Part shown: positions 32,821 through 44,345 of the stretch, piece after piece
How the letters are laid out: each line of letters opens with the position of its first letter
Numbering within the stretch: position 1 is the stretch's first letter
DNA from: Asterias amurensis
Lineage: Eukaryota > Echinodermata > Asteroidea > Forcipulatida > Asteriidae
Direction of reading: 5' to 3'
DNA length: 64,000 nucleotides
Assembly: GCF_032118995.1 (NCBI RefSeq)
Contig: NC_092648.1
Coordinates: 511,001-575,000 of the forward strand
Notes under the pieces: model-generated
What the model was told of the DNA's origin: nothing
Seen by the model: the letters and a program-made list of their open reading frames with translations, nothing else
The model's database searches: none
Translations under genes and position numbers: made by a program

Positions 32821-34080
32821 GTATCTTTTAGGTAGAATCATGTGAATAAAAACATCAATTTTCTTTGTACATTTTAGAGTGAAGGAGGGGGGTATTGAAA
32901 AAGTGTACAGTTTGTACGCTTGTGAAAATGTTCACTGTCAGTTTCACTCTTGAGTCTTGTACAGGCTGGACTCGATGAGAGTATGATTCCAGGCTTGTGC
33001 GGGGGTAGGGAATTTTATTGGAGCAGTTGCTTCAAGTTGTTCAAGTTCGGTGCAATCACTAATGAGTCATCAAGGGCATTCCACTCTACTACGGTTCTTG
33101 GAAAGAATTATTTTTTGTGGATATCCAAGCAGGCTCTGTGGGTTATGAAGCTACTACTATTTGTTTGGCCTGAGCGCTGGGTTGCTGGCATTAGGTTGAT
33201 AGTGAACAGCCCCTAACCAACGTGCCCTTAAAAAAAAATAAAACTTAAAGACACTGGACAGTGGACACTATTGGGTAGAGCTACCTGGTGGGAGTATGAG
33301 TTGGTGGGAGTACAAGATGGTTGACCAAAACGAGCGAGTGAGTGTTGTGTGAAATGACAGAACAATTTCCGTAACCTGCCACACCTTTTCACAAATTTCT
33401 ACAAAAAGGAATAGGCCCATCTCATTTAAGTTAGATACTATTTTAATTCAGCCAAAGTGAAAATGGTGGCAGGATAGGGAAACTTTTCCTGAACACAGTA
33501 ACTTGGAGCACACTTATTTTCTCCGAAATAAAAACTTCTTAACACAACATTACGTGCACAAAAAGCGACCTCATTGCAGCTACCCACGATATTGACACAA
33601 CACAATCTTTGGCACACGTTTATTCCCGACATACAGTCACATACTCCTACATTTTAAACCACACAATTCTCTCTTAATACTTAAACAATATTAATCAAAA
33701 TTACACCTGGAATTACCCTGACATAAATGCGGTTACTTTGAGAACCTTTCAATTTCAATAAATAAATACTGAATAATCAAAATCAGAGATTTAAAACAGA
33801 GATAAGTAAAACCTTTACCCCATAACTTTATGACGTCTGGGTACACACGACATGTACAGACTGACGTCTTCTGTCCGGGGACTCAAAAGTTCGGCTTTCA
33901 AAACTTTGCGCCTAGTGCAGAAAACATCACAATTTCTCCCATTTTTGAGAATGAAACTTCTGCTAAAACGCTTTAGTTTATAACACAAGACAATTCTTAA
34001 CTCACCAGTACACTTTTCCAGTGGCTTTCCTTCAGAACTCCGGTGAAAACCCAAAGTTTTTGGAGCAAAATACATGAAGA
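32821..34080. other. Gene-less stretch with a partial MITE end
   Basis: At 33245-33275 AAAGACACTGGACAGTGGAC resembles the end of a widespread short element. A minus-strand frame at 33815-34075 begins beside the CpG-rich patch and holds a possible donor (ACTG|GTGAGT), but no homology is recognised. Confidence 0.35.
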
Positions 34081-34084
34081 ATTT

Positions 34085-34290
34085 GCATTGTCGTCTGCTT
34101 GTCTTCGAAATTAACGCACATGGCCGGTCGGCTGCGCAGACGACCTCTCCCCCCTCTCTCCTCGAATCACGCCACCTCGGATCTCATTAGCATAACAAAA
34201 GAGCCGTCTTCTGGTTGGCAAAAAGTTCCCACCATATTTGGAAATACGGGACGGGCGATTTTGTTGACAGGGGTGATCAGAGCATATACT
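34085..34290. promoter_or_regulatory. CpG-rich promoter-like patch with CArG box
   Basis: A locally GC- and CpG-rich segment in AT-rich surroundings. It contains CCATATTTGG at 34232-34241, which fits the SRF CArG consensus CC(A/T)6GG, and an ATTAGCATAAC octamer-like motif. It could drive an unannotated minus-strand transcript starting near 34080, or act at a distance on NOP53. Both are inference. Confidence 0.35.
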
Positions 34291-34636
34291 CGTAAACAAA
34301 TACTAAAGTGTGTTTCTTAATTAATGAACCAGTGTTTCCAGATATGATTCTTATTATTGTGCGGATTTGAATTTTCTGAAGAGAACAATACCCTTTAAGA
34401 GAATGGAACAAATGACGGCAGAGAGATCATAGCTTGCGTCTTCAGGTAAGGAGAATTTAAAATTGATCAATACTACCTATCTAATAGTTAACACATCTAG
34501 GTGCGACTGAGAAGAAGGGAACATTATTTTTGTTATAGGGTAATGAGAAATTAAAAAGTGATAAATTAAACTAATTTACATAACCAAGCATGCGCACACT
34601 ACGCCGTGTCGATACATCTCGTCACTGCATGCTGTG

Positions 34637-34656
34637 GGGGCCGGGGGGGGGGGGGG
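34637..34656 (+). repeat. G-rich tract
   Basis: GGGGGCC followed by at least 13 G; potential quadruplex. Confidence 0.85.
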
Positions 34657-34789
34657 ACTGAACGTCAACGCTCATTGGCTAACCAAAAGTCACTGCTTTT
34701 CGTGTGCCTGCTTGTTGAAAACTTTCCAGCGCTTGTAAAGCGCATGCTGATCTGGCGCTTAGAGTTACCATAAAGCATGTAACCACGAA

Positions 34790-34900
34790 ACATTGCTAAG
34801 CACAAAAATATTCTGCCAAAACTACATTGACTGGTGCCGCACTCAATTTTTGCTTAGCAAATATATTTGTCAAACAATATTTTCAGGTTTTATAGAGCTG
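34790..34900. repeat. Partial GGGCCC-family MITE
   Basis: AACATTGCTAAGCACAAAAA and CTCAATTTTTGCTTAGCAAA are family motifs; the ends are lost. Confidence 0.5.
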
Positions 34901-35512
34901 CATACCTGATGTATCACAGATGCAACAATGACAATGACAATGACTAATGGCTTACTTTTTGACCTCCCAAAAATTGGAAAATAAATCTAAAGTTATTTTT
35001 GATAGGTATCAAGAGGCTAAGAGACTTAATTGTTTGAGTAGTTTTGAATAATTAGAATTTCAACAAATACAATACCTAGTATATGGTATTATATTTTTGA
35101 GTTGCACCCTGTCGGTCACGACAATGCGCTCGGTCTGGTGCCTACTTGGTATACAATTAATTAACACAATGGTTTAAACAACTTTGTAAATAAAATTGCC
35201 GTTTCTTTTATAGGGCTCCCCCCATCCAGCCAAGTTGCCCCTCCCCGTCCAACCCCGCCCACCCAACTATGCCTGCGGTGATTAACTATTGAGGGCGGTA
35301 TAACAAGTATTTCTTTCCCTTAATTAGTAGTCTGTGCACTTTATTTGCCGAATCACGTTCAGTTGTATTAACAAATAATAAGTCAGGGGCAAGACCACTT
35401 AGTTTACATCAGGAATACGTGATAGAAATCAATGGTGACGACACACGTGCGATTAACTTGATCATATCCCAACAATCTAACTTAAATTTAGGGGTTTTGT
35501 CAATCAAGAATC

Positions 35513-35640
35513 ATGACGAGTGTACCAGCAGCGAAAAGGAAAAGGGTTGCCATGAATCGCAAGAAGGCATGGCGGAAATATTCCAACATACAAGATGTAG
35601 AAGACTTTCTTGAGGAACAGAGACAGCAGTTGCGAACAGG
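35513..35640 (+). CDS. NOP53: NOP53 exon 1
   Basis: Starts [20 protein letters not shown] and includes [11 protein letters not shown], equivalent to human VDQFLEDVRLQE. Donor GG|GTAAGA; phase 2. Confidence 0.92.
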
Positions 35641-38600
35641 GTAAGAAAAATGCATTGCCATTGCATTGCCATTGCATTGCCATTGCATTGCCATTGCATT
35701 GCCATTTATTGCATCTATTGCGCACACACACGGCGGTGGCAATGTAGAATACTTTACAAACTCTACACGGCAGTAACACTAACAAATCATTCATCAACTC
35801 ACATTAGATCTGATGTGAAGATTTGACTGATTAATTGATTGATTGAATTTTTTGCATAAAAATAAAAACACAGCACACAGCAAAGTCGAAGAGCAGAGCA
35901 AGCATTTTGCTTGGCCCCAGCGGCCAGCCTATCATCCAGGACCGCTGGGATGGGCTTATCGCTTGCACAGATTCTTGTTCAGGAAGTACGTCATGTGTAC
36001 AGTGCATAGAAATATGGTGCAGTGTGAGTGTGATGCATGATGGGACTGCGCATTATTAAACCAATGACAGTGCATGATACGTTTGCCCATCCCAGTGCCT
36101 TTGGTTAAAGCAAGGCGCTGGGGACGAGCGAAAGCAAGCATGTGGTGGGAGAACAACAAGAAGGAATGATAATCCATACTGCCCTATTTCTTTCTCCATC
36201 CATGGAATGGATCAATCATTCAAATTGATAGTGATGATGACCGGAATAAAATAAACCAGAATTGAACTTGTTAGAATAGGACACAAGAAATAAAAACTGC
36301 ACAAACAATGAACAATTAAAAGTTTATTTAAAGTGTGTCAGTTGGAAGGAAAAAATGGGATGTACTGTACAGAATGGCATAACTGTATATCCTCTTTCAC
36401 AGTGAAACCAAAAATTTCATTCAAAAATGACTTATTATTATTTAACAAGTATTTTTTTAAATTTTATGTTCTGCAGAGGTTTGGCATCGGAGAAGTCAAA
36501 TGAAGCTCTTTTCTTTGAAGACAAGACAGCCCACAGAAAAGGACAGAAAAAAACAGGTTATTACTACTTATTGGATCCAAACCAAGCTTGGATCTCTATT
36601 CCTGATAGCATCATTTATTGTTTGGGTCGCCAACAAAACAAATGGACTGAGAAATGAACAAGGAAGGGCAGCCTATTTTCAGGTCTTGAATTTCATCTTT
36701 GAGAGGGCAAGGCCATTTTCTTTTTCTTTGGAAAATCTTATAAAGTCTATGGGAAACTTTTGAAGGGGAACGAAGGCCAGACAAGGGACAACGGAGGCGG
36801 CCTTTGTGTAATTTCTGGCCTCTATTTTGATAAAATTGTATAATTTATTTTGATATTTCTTGTTCATCCTTTAATTACAGCATCAAAGTCAACTAAGCCG
36901 AGAGGCCCCATACAGCATAAAGTTGATCTTCGAATCAGACCACATCCCAGAGTTCCACCTATTCCTAAGTAAGTTTGAAGACTCTGTAAACCTCCCCCAA
37001 ACGTTTAATAAATAAAACAAAAATTTAAATAATAATAACAATAATACTTCATTGTGTTTAAGTGGCATTTAATAAGAAATATGTTGTTATCTAAAACATA
37101 CATGTGTGCAATGTGTTACAGTGGTCAAGTGGTTAGACCACATTAAGAGTCAGTGTTGCTAAGAGTACTTTCCAGAGTTCTATGAACAAAATAACATTCA
37201 TATAACTCGAGTGGGATTCAAACCCACCATCTTTGAATTCTAGAGAAGTGTCATACCAAATAGACCACCGAGAAGCTTAAAGTAGGTCCAAGTTTAACCA
37301 CCAAATATTGACAAAAGTGAGTTCTTTCAATAGAGCGCTTCCCCGCCAAGAAAGGAGGAAGAGCAGCCGGGTTTTACAGATCCAAGCTCAAGAAAGAAAG
37401 GGAATCTACAGTGAGAACAAGCAGAAAAGACTTGATGAGGCAAAACAACAGCGTACGCTAGCGACAGGGAATCGAAAAAGAGAAAAGGAACTATTAGATG
37501 AGCGGAAAGCAACATTTGATTTGTGGGGTGAGCTTCTAAATAATCACATCATGTAACTTGATCTTTCCATGGCAAAACAGTTTAACTCCAAATTCGACAT
37601 TTTGAGAGATGCAAGTACAGAGGTAAGATGATTTGTAATGGAAATGGGAAACGTGCCCTCAATTTACTAACCAAAGATCTTATTTAAAATTTAAAAAAGT
37701 TTGAGTTTTGCCGATTACTGTGGTACAGGCCTGATTCTTCATGGAGGCAACAGAGGCGATTGCCTCCATGCCCCCTGATCATTGCCTTGGTTCCCAACTG
37801 TAACAGTATATGAAGAACATTTACAATTGAATTGACAGTGTATTAAATGAGAAATGCCTTTGTATATGAAACATTCTATAACTTGACATAACTAATTTGT
37901 TGATAGATTGTGACATGGTCAAGAAGATAAAGAAATCAGGTATAGAGGCTGATGAGCATTTTCTACGACAGACAAAAAAGACACCAGCGAAGGTAACTAC
38001 AATCTTTCAAACACTTGTAGTAGATTGTTTGAACAGTCACAACTCTTTGTTTGATTTGAGTAGTCTTTTGTGATTGTATGTCTTATAATAGTAATTATAA
38101 CATTTTGATACAGCTCTTCATGCAACTGTTTCTAAGCGCTATAACCAGATTGATAAAACAGATGGGATTTATTGACTTAAAAGCGTCCAATGAAGTAGCT
38201 GCTTGAATGTTGGTGGGTAGCTTGTTCCAAAGTGTTGGGAGCTATGACTGAGAAAGCACGATCACCATAGCGTGTTCCGGGGAAAGCTTGAAATGAGCGA
38301 TTGAAAAAGAGCAAAGGCGTCGATTAGCTGATGATAGTGAAGATTAACAAAGGGCGATGAGATCTTGGAGATGTCTTGATTTTTTGACAGCCTTTACAGA
38401 GCAACTACTGGATTGTTTTCGTCTATAATTAACTGCTTTACCATTCAATGATTATTTGTTTTTAACTTGCATTGTTAATTTTGTTGAAACAGCTACCTCC
38501 AAGATACCAGGATAAACCCAGCAAGTTCCCAGCAGTAGAGATCATTGCTCCTGGTGCTTCATACAACCCATCGCTTGAAGATCATCAGGTTTGACAATTG

Positions 38601-41600
38601 TTTTTCCTAAACTCCACTCTAGGTACTTAACCAACATTAAGATTGTCTTGCCATAAGCAACCCTAGATCGTCTCTTCCCTGTGTTATTAATAGTATCCAT
38701 AACTAAAGCATTTTTCATGATGACATCTTTGACAGGATTTGGTGAATGCAACTTACGAGATTGAGTTGAAGAAACAGAAAGCTGAAGAGAAATTAGACAG
38801 ATGGCACAAGATTCCCAAGCTCAGCGCTAAACAAGCTCAGGTAAGTAGAGTCTAAAGAGCATCTGAATGGATTGACTGTGGCTCTGGCTCATCAAGCCAG
38901 CAACATCAATTTCTAAGCATGTTCTCTGATTTAGGTTACTAGCTATAGCCATAGCCATATGTCCTGGGCACAATTTCATAATGCTGTTAACAGTTAGCAA
39001 AACAAAATTCTAAGCAAAAATTTAGCTGGGCACCTGTTGGAAAAATGTAAACTTTATGGAATTTATGGTTGGTAACCAGGTTCCGTTAAGAAATAGTTTT
39101 CTGTACTTAGCAAACCGTAAGGAATAGTCATCAAGTATGGGAGGTACATCAAATGATCCATTGAGAATAAGAACTTGTAATCATACATGTAGCTCCTTAT
39201 AACATTCTTCTGTTGAGTCAAAAGATGCAAGGCATTCATGTCTGTTATAGACTAAAAACCATGGACCATTTTTATTTGTTAAGAAGATCTTCATGTCAAG
39301 GAAACTCTGCAAACTCCCACAAAGGATATCAACATCAAGCTGACAATAGCCAATCTCTCTCATACAAACATTGGTTAAGCTTCTATGATTATGAGTTACA
39401 CATATCAAGAAATTGTGATTCAGTAACTAGACGACAACACTTAGTATAAGGATTGTGAAATCTGCAGTTAGCTTGGTAGGATTCAAACCAACAACTTTGT
39501 GATTGCAAGTCCCGCAGTCTAACCACTGGACCACGGTGACCTAATACTGACTTGATTTGTTATGTTTCTAGGCAACCTACATTGATGAGATGTCAGCAGG
39601 ACTCTTCCATGACGATGAGAATCAGAAGGGAGATCCTGAAGATGTAGAAGGTGAAAAAGGTCTCCTCCCGAATCCCCCGACGACGTTTGAGAATCGCAAG
39701 ACAAAGAAGAGGAAACGAAAAGAGAGGGCACTCAAAGAAAAGGTCGGTGACTTTTTCCAAGATTGGAATTTCTAAATCTATTCTATTATAAAGTATGGCA
39801 CATGCATGTGACAAGGGCTTATCTTAGCTGGACTCAGATACTGGAACTTGCTACCTCTCAACATTTGTACTTGCAACTCTGTTCATCAATTCAATCGTAA
39901 AATCAAGTCATACCTATTTTTTATCTTGAGGATCCAGTTCAATTACGTTGTTTCCTTTCCCTGGAATAACTGACTTCAGCAAATTGTAACCATTTGAAAA
40001 ATGTGCTTTATAAATGCTTGTATTTTTATTATTATTTATGCAATGTAGGATTTGTCTTCCTCGCTTTTTTTTCCACTCAGTCTAAGCTTGGTTACTGATG
40101 TGTTTGTCAACAGTGCAACTTAATCCAGTAAGGTTTGCAAAGACACCGTGTAATCAATCTCTTGATGAGTTGTGAAAAATACAAGAAGAACCAGTGATTT
40201 ATCAACTTGACGTAATTAATTTTCACCCTTTGTTCTCTTCTGACCATAAAGGAAAAAGAGATGAAAGCTGAGAAGCGTCTGAAGATACGACAGAATGAAG
40301 TTTATCGATTACGCAGCATAGCTAAGGAGATGGAGAAAGAGAAAGCGGATGCAGCGATAGAAAGAGAAAAACGTCTTCAGAGAGAGAAGGAAAGAGAGAA
40401 GATCCCAAAATCACTCGGACATCACAAGTATCCTTTACTCATTCTAGAATGTTGAAAATTTCAGTTACACTTGGGTTTAATTTTTGCAGTACACCATGTC
40501 TGTAATCTCACTATACTTCTGGAATCTGGGTTATGTTCTCAACACTCTAATGGAGCCAAACGAAAAGAGAGAAGACAATGAAGAATTTCAGGTTTAGATG
40601 TGGGAAAAAAAAGCCACAAAATTATTCCAGGACCTATGCAGTCAAGTAGGTACTGAAAACCCAATCCTCATAGTGGGATTCGAACCAGGGTCCCGGAGAT
40701 GGAAGGTGAGGAAAGATACCACTGCGCCAACCTGACCTTATCATGATTAGTGTGAAACAGTTATTTTCAGTTATTCTCATAAACAGTAACACTTTGACCA
40801 GAACCATTGTTGAAATCTAACCCAACATAGTGGTGTTGGCAAGAGGTGGTGAGATTACCAAATAATACAGTAGTCGAAACAACAAATTATTCAGCAGTAA
40901 TTCCTGCATTTAACACAGTACAAGCCATATAATCTATTAAGTTTTTTGTTGGTGTATACAAACAAAAACTTAATTATTTGATTGATGAATGAACGAATCA
41001 ATACACTTGTTAGTTCTTTAACCATATTGCTACTTCAGATTGGAGGAAGAACCCATGGTGATCAAGCTTAGTGATGAACTGGTCGGAAGTCTACGCCAAC
41101 TCAAGGTACTATCATTGAACAACTGTATTATTGACCAATTGTCCAAAGGCTTTTTCATATATTAACCTCTACCCTTGCAGGTACTCATTTATACCCCTGA
41201 CACCTTATAAGTTTTGTGAATTACAACAATCTTTGGTTTTCTTATTCTACAGCCGGAGGGTAATCTCCTGAGAGATCGTTACAAGAGTCTACAAAAGAGG
41301 AATATTATTGAATCAAGAGTTTGGAAACGGTGAGTTCAGTTTTACTGCAACCCATGTTGGAGTCAAGTCGAGTCAATGAAAAAATTTCTCAGAATTTATT
41401 CTTAATCAGCTGAGTCATTCCTGAACCAAAGATCAATAGTGTAAACAGAAAGCTCTGTTTATATTATTTTTGTCTATTTTTTCTCTGTTTTTTTTTTTTA
41501 AGCGTCGTCTTCTCAATAATTTGAGTTGCGCTATTCTAGAAGTCAACGTCTCGGTGTGTTTTACAGTTTATTTCGCATTTTAGGTGACGCTATATTTACA

Positions 41601-42154
41601 TGGTAAGCATTGCAGACAAATGGCACGTATGACAAGGTGTAGGCAACATTAAGACAAAGTTATTGTTTCCTGTATTGTTTTGTTTCAAGTTTATGACTCA
41701 TTTCGGTACCGTTTTGTTTTCAGAGGTGGCAAGGCTAAGTATAAGGAGTATGAGAAGAAATCACACAAGGAAATAACGTAAGTTTAAATATCTTCAATCA
41801 TGTCTCAATCAAATAGAAAGTGGCAAATTATTTTCCCCCTGCAAGAGGATATGTAACATTGCTTTGAAAGAAAGTAAATAGCAAATGAGATACACATTAA
41901 CCGCGATTTCAACCCTTCGCTCCTCATGAGGTAATCAATGAAATGCTTTTGAATCAGGAAGTGTAAGTTGACATACTGAATGAAATCTCATCTTCTGCAG
42001 AGTGTATGCATGCCCTGAACTGTATCATAAATTGAAAAATTCTCAGCATCTCTGCTGCCACCTAGTGACTCCTTTTGTCCATGATTGATTGTGTTTTTGT
42101 CTACTTCAGTAAAAAAGAATGGATGGATTTATTTGGTTGTTTTTCAGGAGTTAA
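35513..42154 (+). CDS. NOP53: NOP53 (PICT1/GLTSCR2), nucleolar 60S ribosome biogenesis factor, complete
   Basis: Thirteen exons splice in frame to about 442 codons (human NOP53 is 478). Family knowledge: Nop53 acts in the nucleolus on pre-60S particles, binds 5S RNP/uL18-side components and recruits the Mtr4-exosome for ITS2 processing. Seen here: a basic N-terminus ([15 protein letters not shown]); NEALFFED in exon 2 at the position of human EKLFFVD, the arch-interaction motif that docks Mtr4; [12 protein letters not shown] in exon 6, the family's most conserved central motif; an acidic patch with a KKRKRK stretch in exon 8; a charged helical segment in exon 9; and the C-terminal signature [17 protein letters not shown]. 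The start ATG at 35513 follows an in-frame TAG 21 bases upstream. Introns are short (78-1,000 bp). Identification is secure. Confidence 0.96.
35651..35706 (+). repeat. 11-bp minisatellite in NOP53 intron 1
   Basis: Five copies of TGCATTGCCAT begin 10 bp after the exon 1 donor. Confidence 0.9.
36477..36556 (+). CDS. NOP53: NOP53 exon 2 (Mtr4-docking motif)
   Basis: Acceptor TTCTGCAG. Encodes [20 protein letters not shown]. The LFFED motif aligns with the arch-interaction motif LFFVD of human NOP53. Confidence 0.92.
36695..36825. repeat. Dispersed repeat in NOP53 intron 2
   Basis: GGGCAAGGCCATTTTC to the GGGAAACTTTTGAAG region recurs at 45240-45370. Family unknown. Confidence 0.55.
36881..36968 (+). 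CDS. NOP53: NOP53 exon 3
   Basis: Acceptor TTAATTACAG and donor CCTAA|GTAAGT. Encodes a basic, proline-rich segment ([20 protein letters not shown]). Confidence 0.9.
37198..37270 (-). repeat. tRNA-like SINE head in NOP53 intron 3
   Basis: GTGGGATTCAAACCCACCA is an inverted B-box. A degenerate A-box lies near 37265. Confidence 0.5.
37334..37527 (+). CDS. NOP53: NOP53 exon 4
   Basis: Acceptor TTTCAATAG. Encodes a Lys/Arg/Glu-rich helix ending KATFDLWG, matching human RPFYDLWA. Donor GG|GTGAGC; phase 1. Confidence 0.9.
37907..37992 (+). CDS. NOP53: NOP53 exon 5
   Basis: Acceptor TTGATAG and donor AAG|GTAACT. Encodes [13 protein letters not shown], matching human EFFLEQTKKKGVK. Confidence 0.9.
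38493..38588 (+). CDS. NOP53: NOP53 exon 6 (core motif)
   Basis: Symmetric phase-0 exon. Encodes [19 protein letters not shown], nearly identical to human AVEVAPAGASYNPSFEDHQ. Confidence 0.95.
38736..38840 (+). CDS. NOP53: NOP53 exon 7
   Basis: Encodes [20 protein letters not shown], matching human [20 protein letters not shown]. Donor CAG|GTAAGT. Confidence 0.94.
38959..39135. repeat. GGGCCC-family MITE in NOP53 intron 7
   Basis: CTGGGCACAATTTCATAATG and TTCTAAGCAAAAATTTAGCT are family motifs; the right end is eroded. Confidence 0.55.
39280..39545. repeat. Dispersed repeat with inverted tRNA-like end in NOP53 intron 7
   Basis: CAAACTCCCACAAAGGATAT to GATTCAGTAACTAGACGAC recurs at 50745-50915. 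It is followed by an inverted tRNA-like head (GGATTCAAACCAACAA to CCACTGGACCACGGTGACC). Confidence 0.6.
39572..39742 (+). CDS. NOP53: NOP53 exon 8
   Basis: Encodes [18 protein letters not shown], an acidic stretch and then a basic [17 protein letters not shown]. The last part is a likely nuclear or nucleolar targeting signal, and matches human TEKKTEQQRRREKAVH in position. Confidence 0.93.
40252..40427 (+). CDS. NOP53: NOP53 exon 9
   Basis: Highly charged helix ([20 protein letters not shown]), matching human HQELFRLRGIKAQV. It ends IPKSLGHHK, parallel to human PRRLGRLKY. Donor CAA|GTATCC is weaker than the others, but the frame and homology require it. Confidence 0.9.
40670..40740 (-). repeat. 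tRNA-like SINE head in NOP53 intron 9
   Basis: GTGGGATTCGAACCAGGGTC is an inverted B-box with a degenerate remainder. Confidence 0.5.
41039..41105 (+). CDS. NOP53: NOP53 exon 10
   Basis: Encodes [20 protein letters not shown], matching human [20 protein letters not shown]. Confidence 0.94.
41253..41329 (+). CDS. NOP53: NOP53 exon 11 (C-terminal signature)
   Basis: Encodes [20 protein letters not shown], nearly identical to human [20 protein letters not shown]. Donor CG|GTGAGT. Confidence 0.96.
41724..41777 (+). CDS. NOP53: NOP53 exon 12
   Basis: Encodes [18 protein letters not shown], matching human [24 protein letters not shown] in position. Unspliced read-through would meet TAA immediately (ACG TAA), so splicing to exon 13 changes the product by only one residue. 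Confidence 0.9.
42148..42154 (+). CDS. NOP53: NOP53 exon 13, last two codons and stop
   Basis: Acceptor TTTTTCAG, then G-AGT-TAA, giving ...EITS and stop. The 3' untranslated region follows. Confidence 0.65.
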
Positions 42155-42641
42155 AGGACAATGGAGCGAGTAGGATACTCAAGGGGGTCAAGGAGTTCTT
42201 CAAGGTGTTTCAGACTATGTCAAGAATTAAATTGTCATCACTTAAGACTGCTCTGTGTATCATGTATGGTCTCTACATTTCATCTACACATCTATTGAGA
42301 AGCATGTATCCGAGACACTGGCGGCTTCTAGATTGGCCCCTGTATATGCATAAAACACTGTCCCTGTATTGGCCCCTGCATATGCATAACACACCTTTGT
42401 GCCATGTTTGGGGTTTCAAAAGATATCATATTCAGGGTGGCAATACCCCTAACCCCCCCCCCCCCTTATCAGCACGTGTTTAAACAGTATATTTTAAAGT
42501 TTAAGTTTATTATTCGCTTGTCGCAAAAAAATTACATGAATCAAGGATAAACAGTCTTCCAATTGGATTTAAAAAGACACAAAAGAGATGTTACTATTTA
42601 AATCATACCCATACCGAGTCAACATCAGATGTAACTACTTG

Positions 42642-42647
42642 AATAAA
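42642..42647 (+). terminator. Candidate poly(A) signal of NOP53
   Basis: AATAAA about 490 bp after the stop codon, in correct orientation. Other signals cannot be excluded. Confidence 0.5.
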
Positions 42648-42699
42648 ATCATGTATTTCCACTTGACGGCTTTTGTTTATACCTGTTCATGTTTGTTGT

Positions 42700-44200
42700 G
42701 TTGTCATTCAACCCATTAACTATTTCTTGCATTTAAACCATATGTTGGTTAGCAGACTGCAACAGCTATTTCTATTCAGTCATTTATTCTATCAAGTAAG
42801 AAGCTAGAAAGTTCAGCGCTAGAAAGTTCAGCGCGCAAAACTTGATCCCAAGAACTCCATCACTAACTTTTGATGACGTGTCATATAAGTGGTAAACAGT
42901 TGGCAACTACTAAATTCTATTTACTCAAATAAAATTCAAACTTACTCGGTTTTCAATATCACATTTTTCTTTTTAATATTAAGTTTTTCCTTTTTTTTTT
43001 AGTTTTCGGGAAAATACAACACAGTTTATATTGTTTTAGAGTACAAAGCCCAGAAACTTAATGGAAATGAATAATAAATAAGAGATCTAAAAATTAATTA
43101 TTCAAATTATGAACTTATGTGGCAGTTTTGTGTTAAAGAACCCTGATTTAACAAAACAAAATACCTATATAAGCAAAGGATTTAAAACCATTAGATGTAA
43201 GCTTTCGTAGTAAATTTTCTGTACATCTTTTTAGAAGTTAATTGCAAGTTCAGAAGAGAAGTAATTTCAAAACTTTAATATGAGGTATTAAACAAAACAA
43301 ATTATCTGAAACATGGTTATTGTAATAGAATTGAGTACAATGGTCATAATTGTTTAACTCGACAATATTCTGCAGGGAAGGTAGTGGTAAGACTTAAAAT
43401 TTAAATTATTACGTAAAAAACTTGATCTATGTAATAAGTTAGTCTTTAAGTGCAACCACTACCTTCCTTGTTTTATCTATCAGACTAACTCAGCTATTTT
43501 CTCAGTATTGTATAATATACTGCAGTTATATCTTCATTAATTGGATTTAAAGGGGCTCTTTTTCTTCAGATACTTTGTCCAACTTGTTTAGAAGTATTTT
43601 CAACCTTTATACAGCGTGGGGGCTAAACATTTCCTTTAATACAGGCCAGTGAACACTCATTGGCTCAAATCTGTGTTTTGTTCTAAATTTAAGTCATCAT
43701 TTTACTTTGCTTAGACTCTACAAATTTTAAATGACTTTGAGCAGATTAATTTGATTTTGGTAATCCACAAAATGATGGACACTATTACTCGGTACCGATC
43801 CTTGAAGACATGTAAATGAATATAAAGAGTTACAAATTGGAGTACCCAGACTTTTTGACGAATGAAAGTTGTAGTTAAGTCACTACACTTGGTAAGAGTT
43901 CCCGACCATTTTTCTTCCTTCAAAGCGCATTTGCGTGTTATAAGATTTCAAATGTCAAATTTGGTAGAAAGATAACCCTTTTGGATTTGCCAAGATGATA
44001 TTTTAAAGATAATTGCATACATGGGTTTTATATTCTTTACCATGGTAACCATGGTAAACAGTCATTCAGAATAAACAAAATTGTACCAAATAGTTTTTAT
44101 GTCATATCTCAATATATTTGGTAAACCACAAGGGAAACCGACTGGGTAATTTATCTTTTTTTTTTAGCACCCCGAACACAGATATTGACAAAATAGGGAG
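42700..44200. other. AT-rich intergenic DNA
   Basis: No exon, RNA or clear element recognised. Confidence 0.45.
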
Positions 44201-44204
44201 ACCG

Positions 44205-44280
44205 CCAATATAGGGCTAGATAGTTCAGTTGGTAGTGTGCCAGCACGTTAATCTGGTTCGAGTCCCACTCCAGTAAATTT
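44205..44280 (+). repeat. tRNA-like SINE head
   Basis: TAGTTCAGTTGGTAGTGTGC resembles an A-box region and GGTTCGAGTCCCACTCC a B-box. Confidence 0.55.
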
Positions 44281-44345
44281 TTCAATATTTTTGGATCCAA
44301 GGTTACAGCATACAATAAACAACCAATGTCAATCCGAATCACCTT

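Noticed and set aside
35500-35797. Minus-strand frames rich in [11 protein letters not shown]
   Set aside because: Produced by the 11-bp minisatellite in NOP53 intron 1 and opposite to the coding strand.
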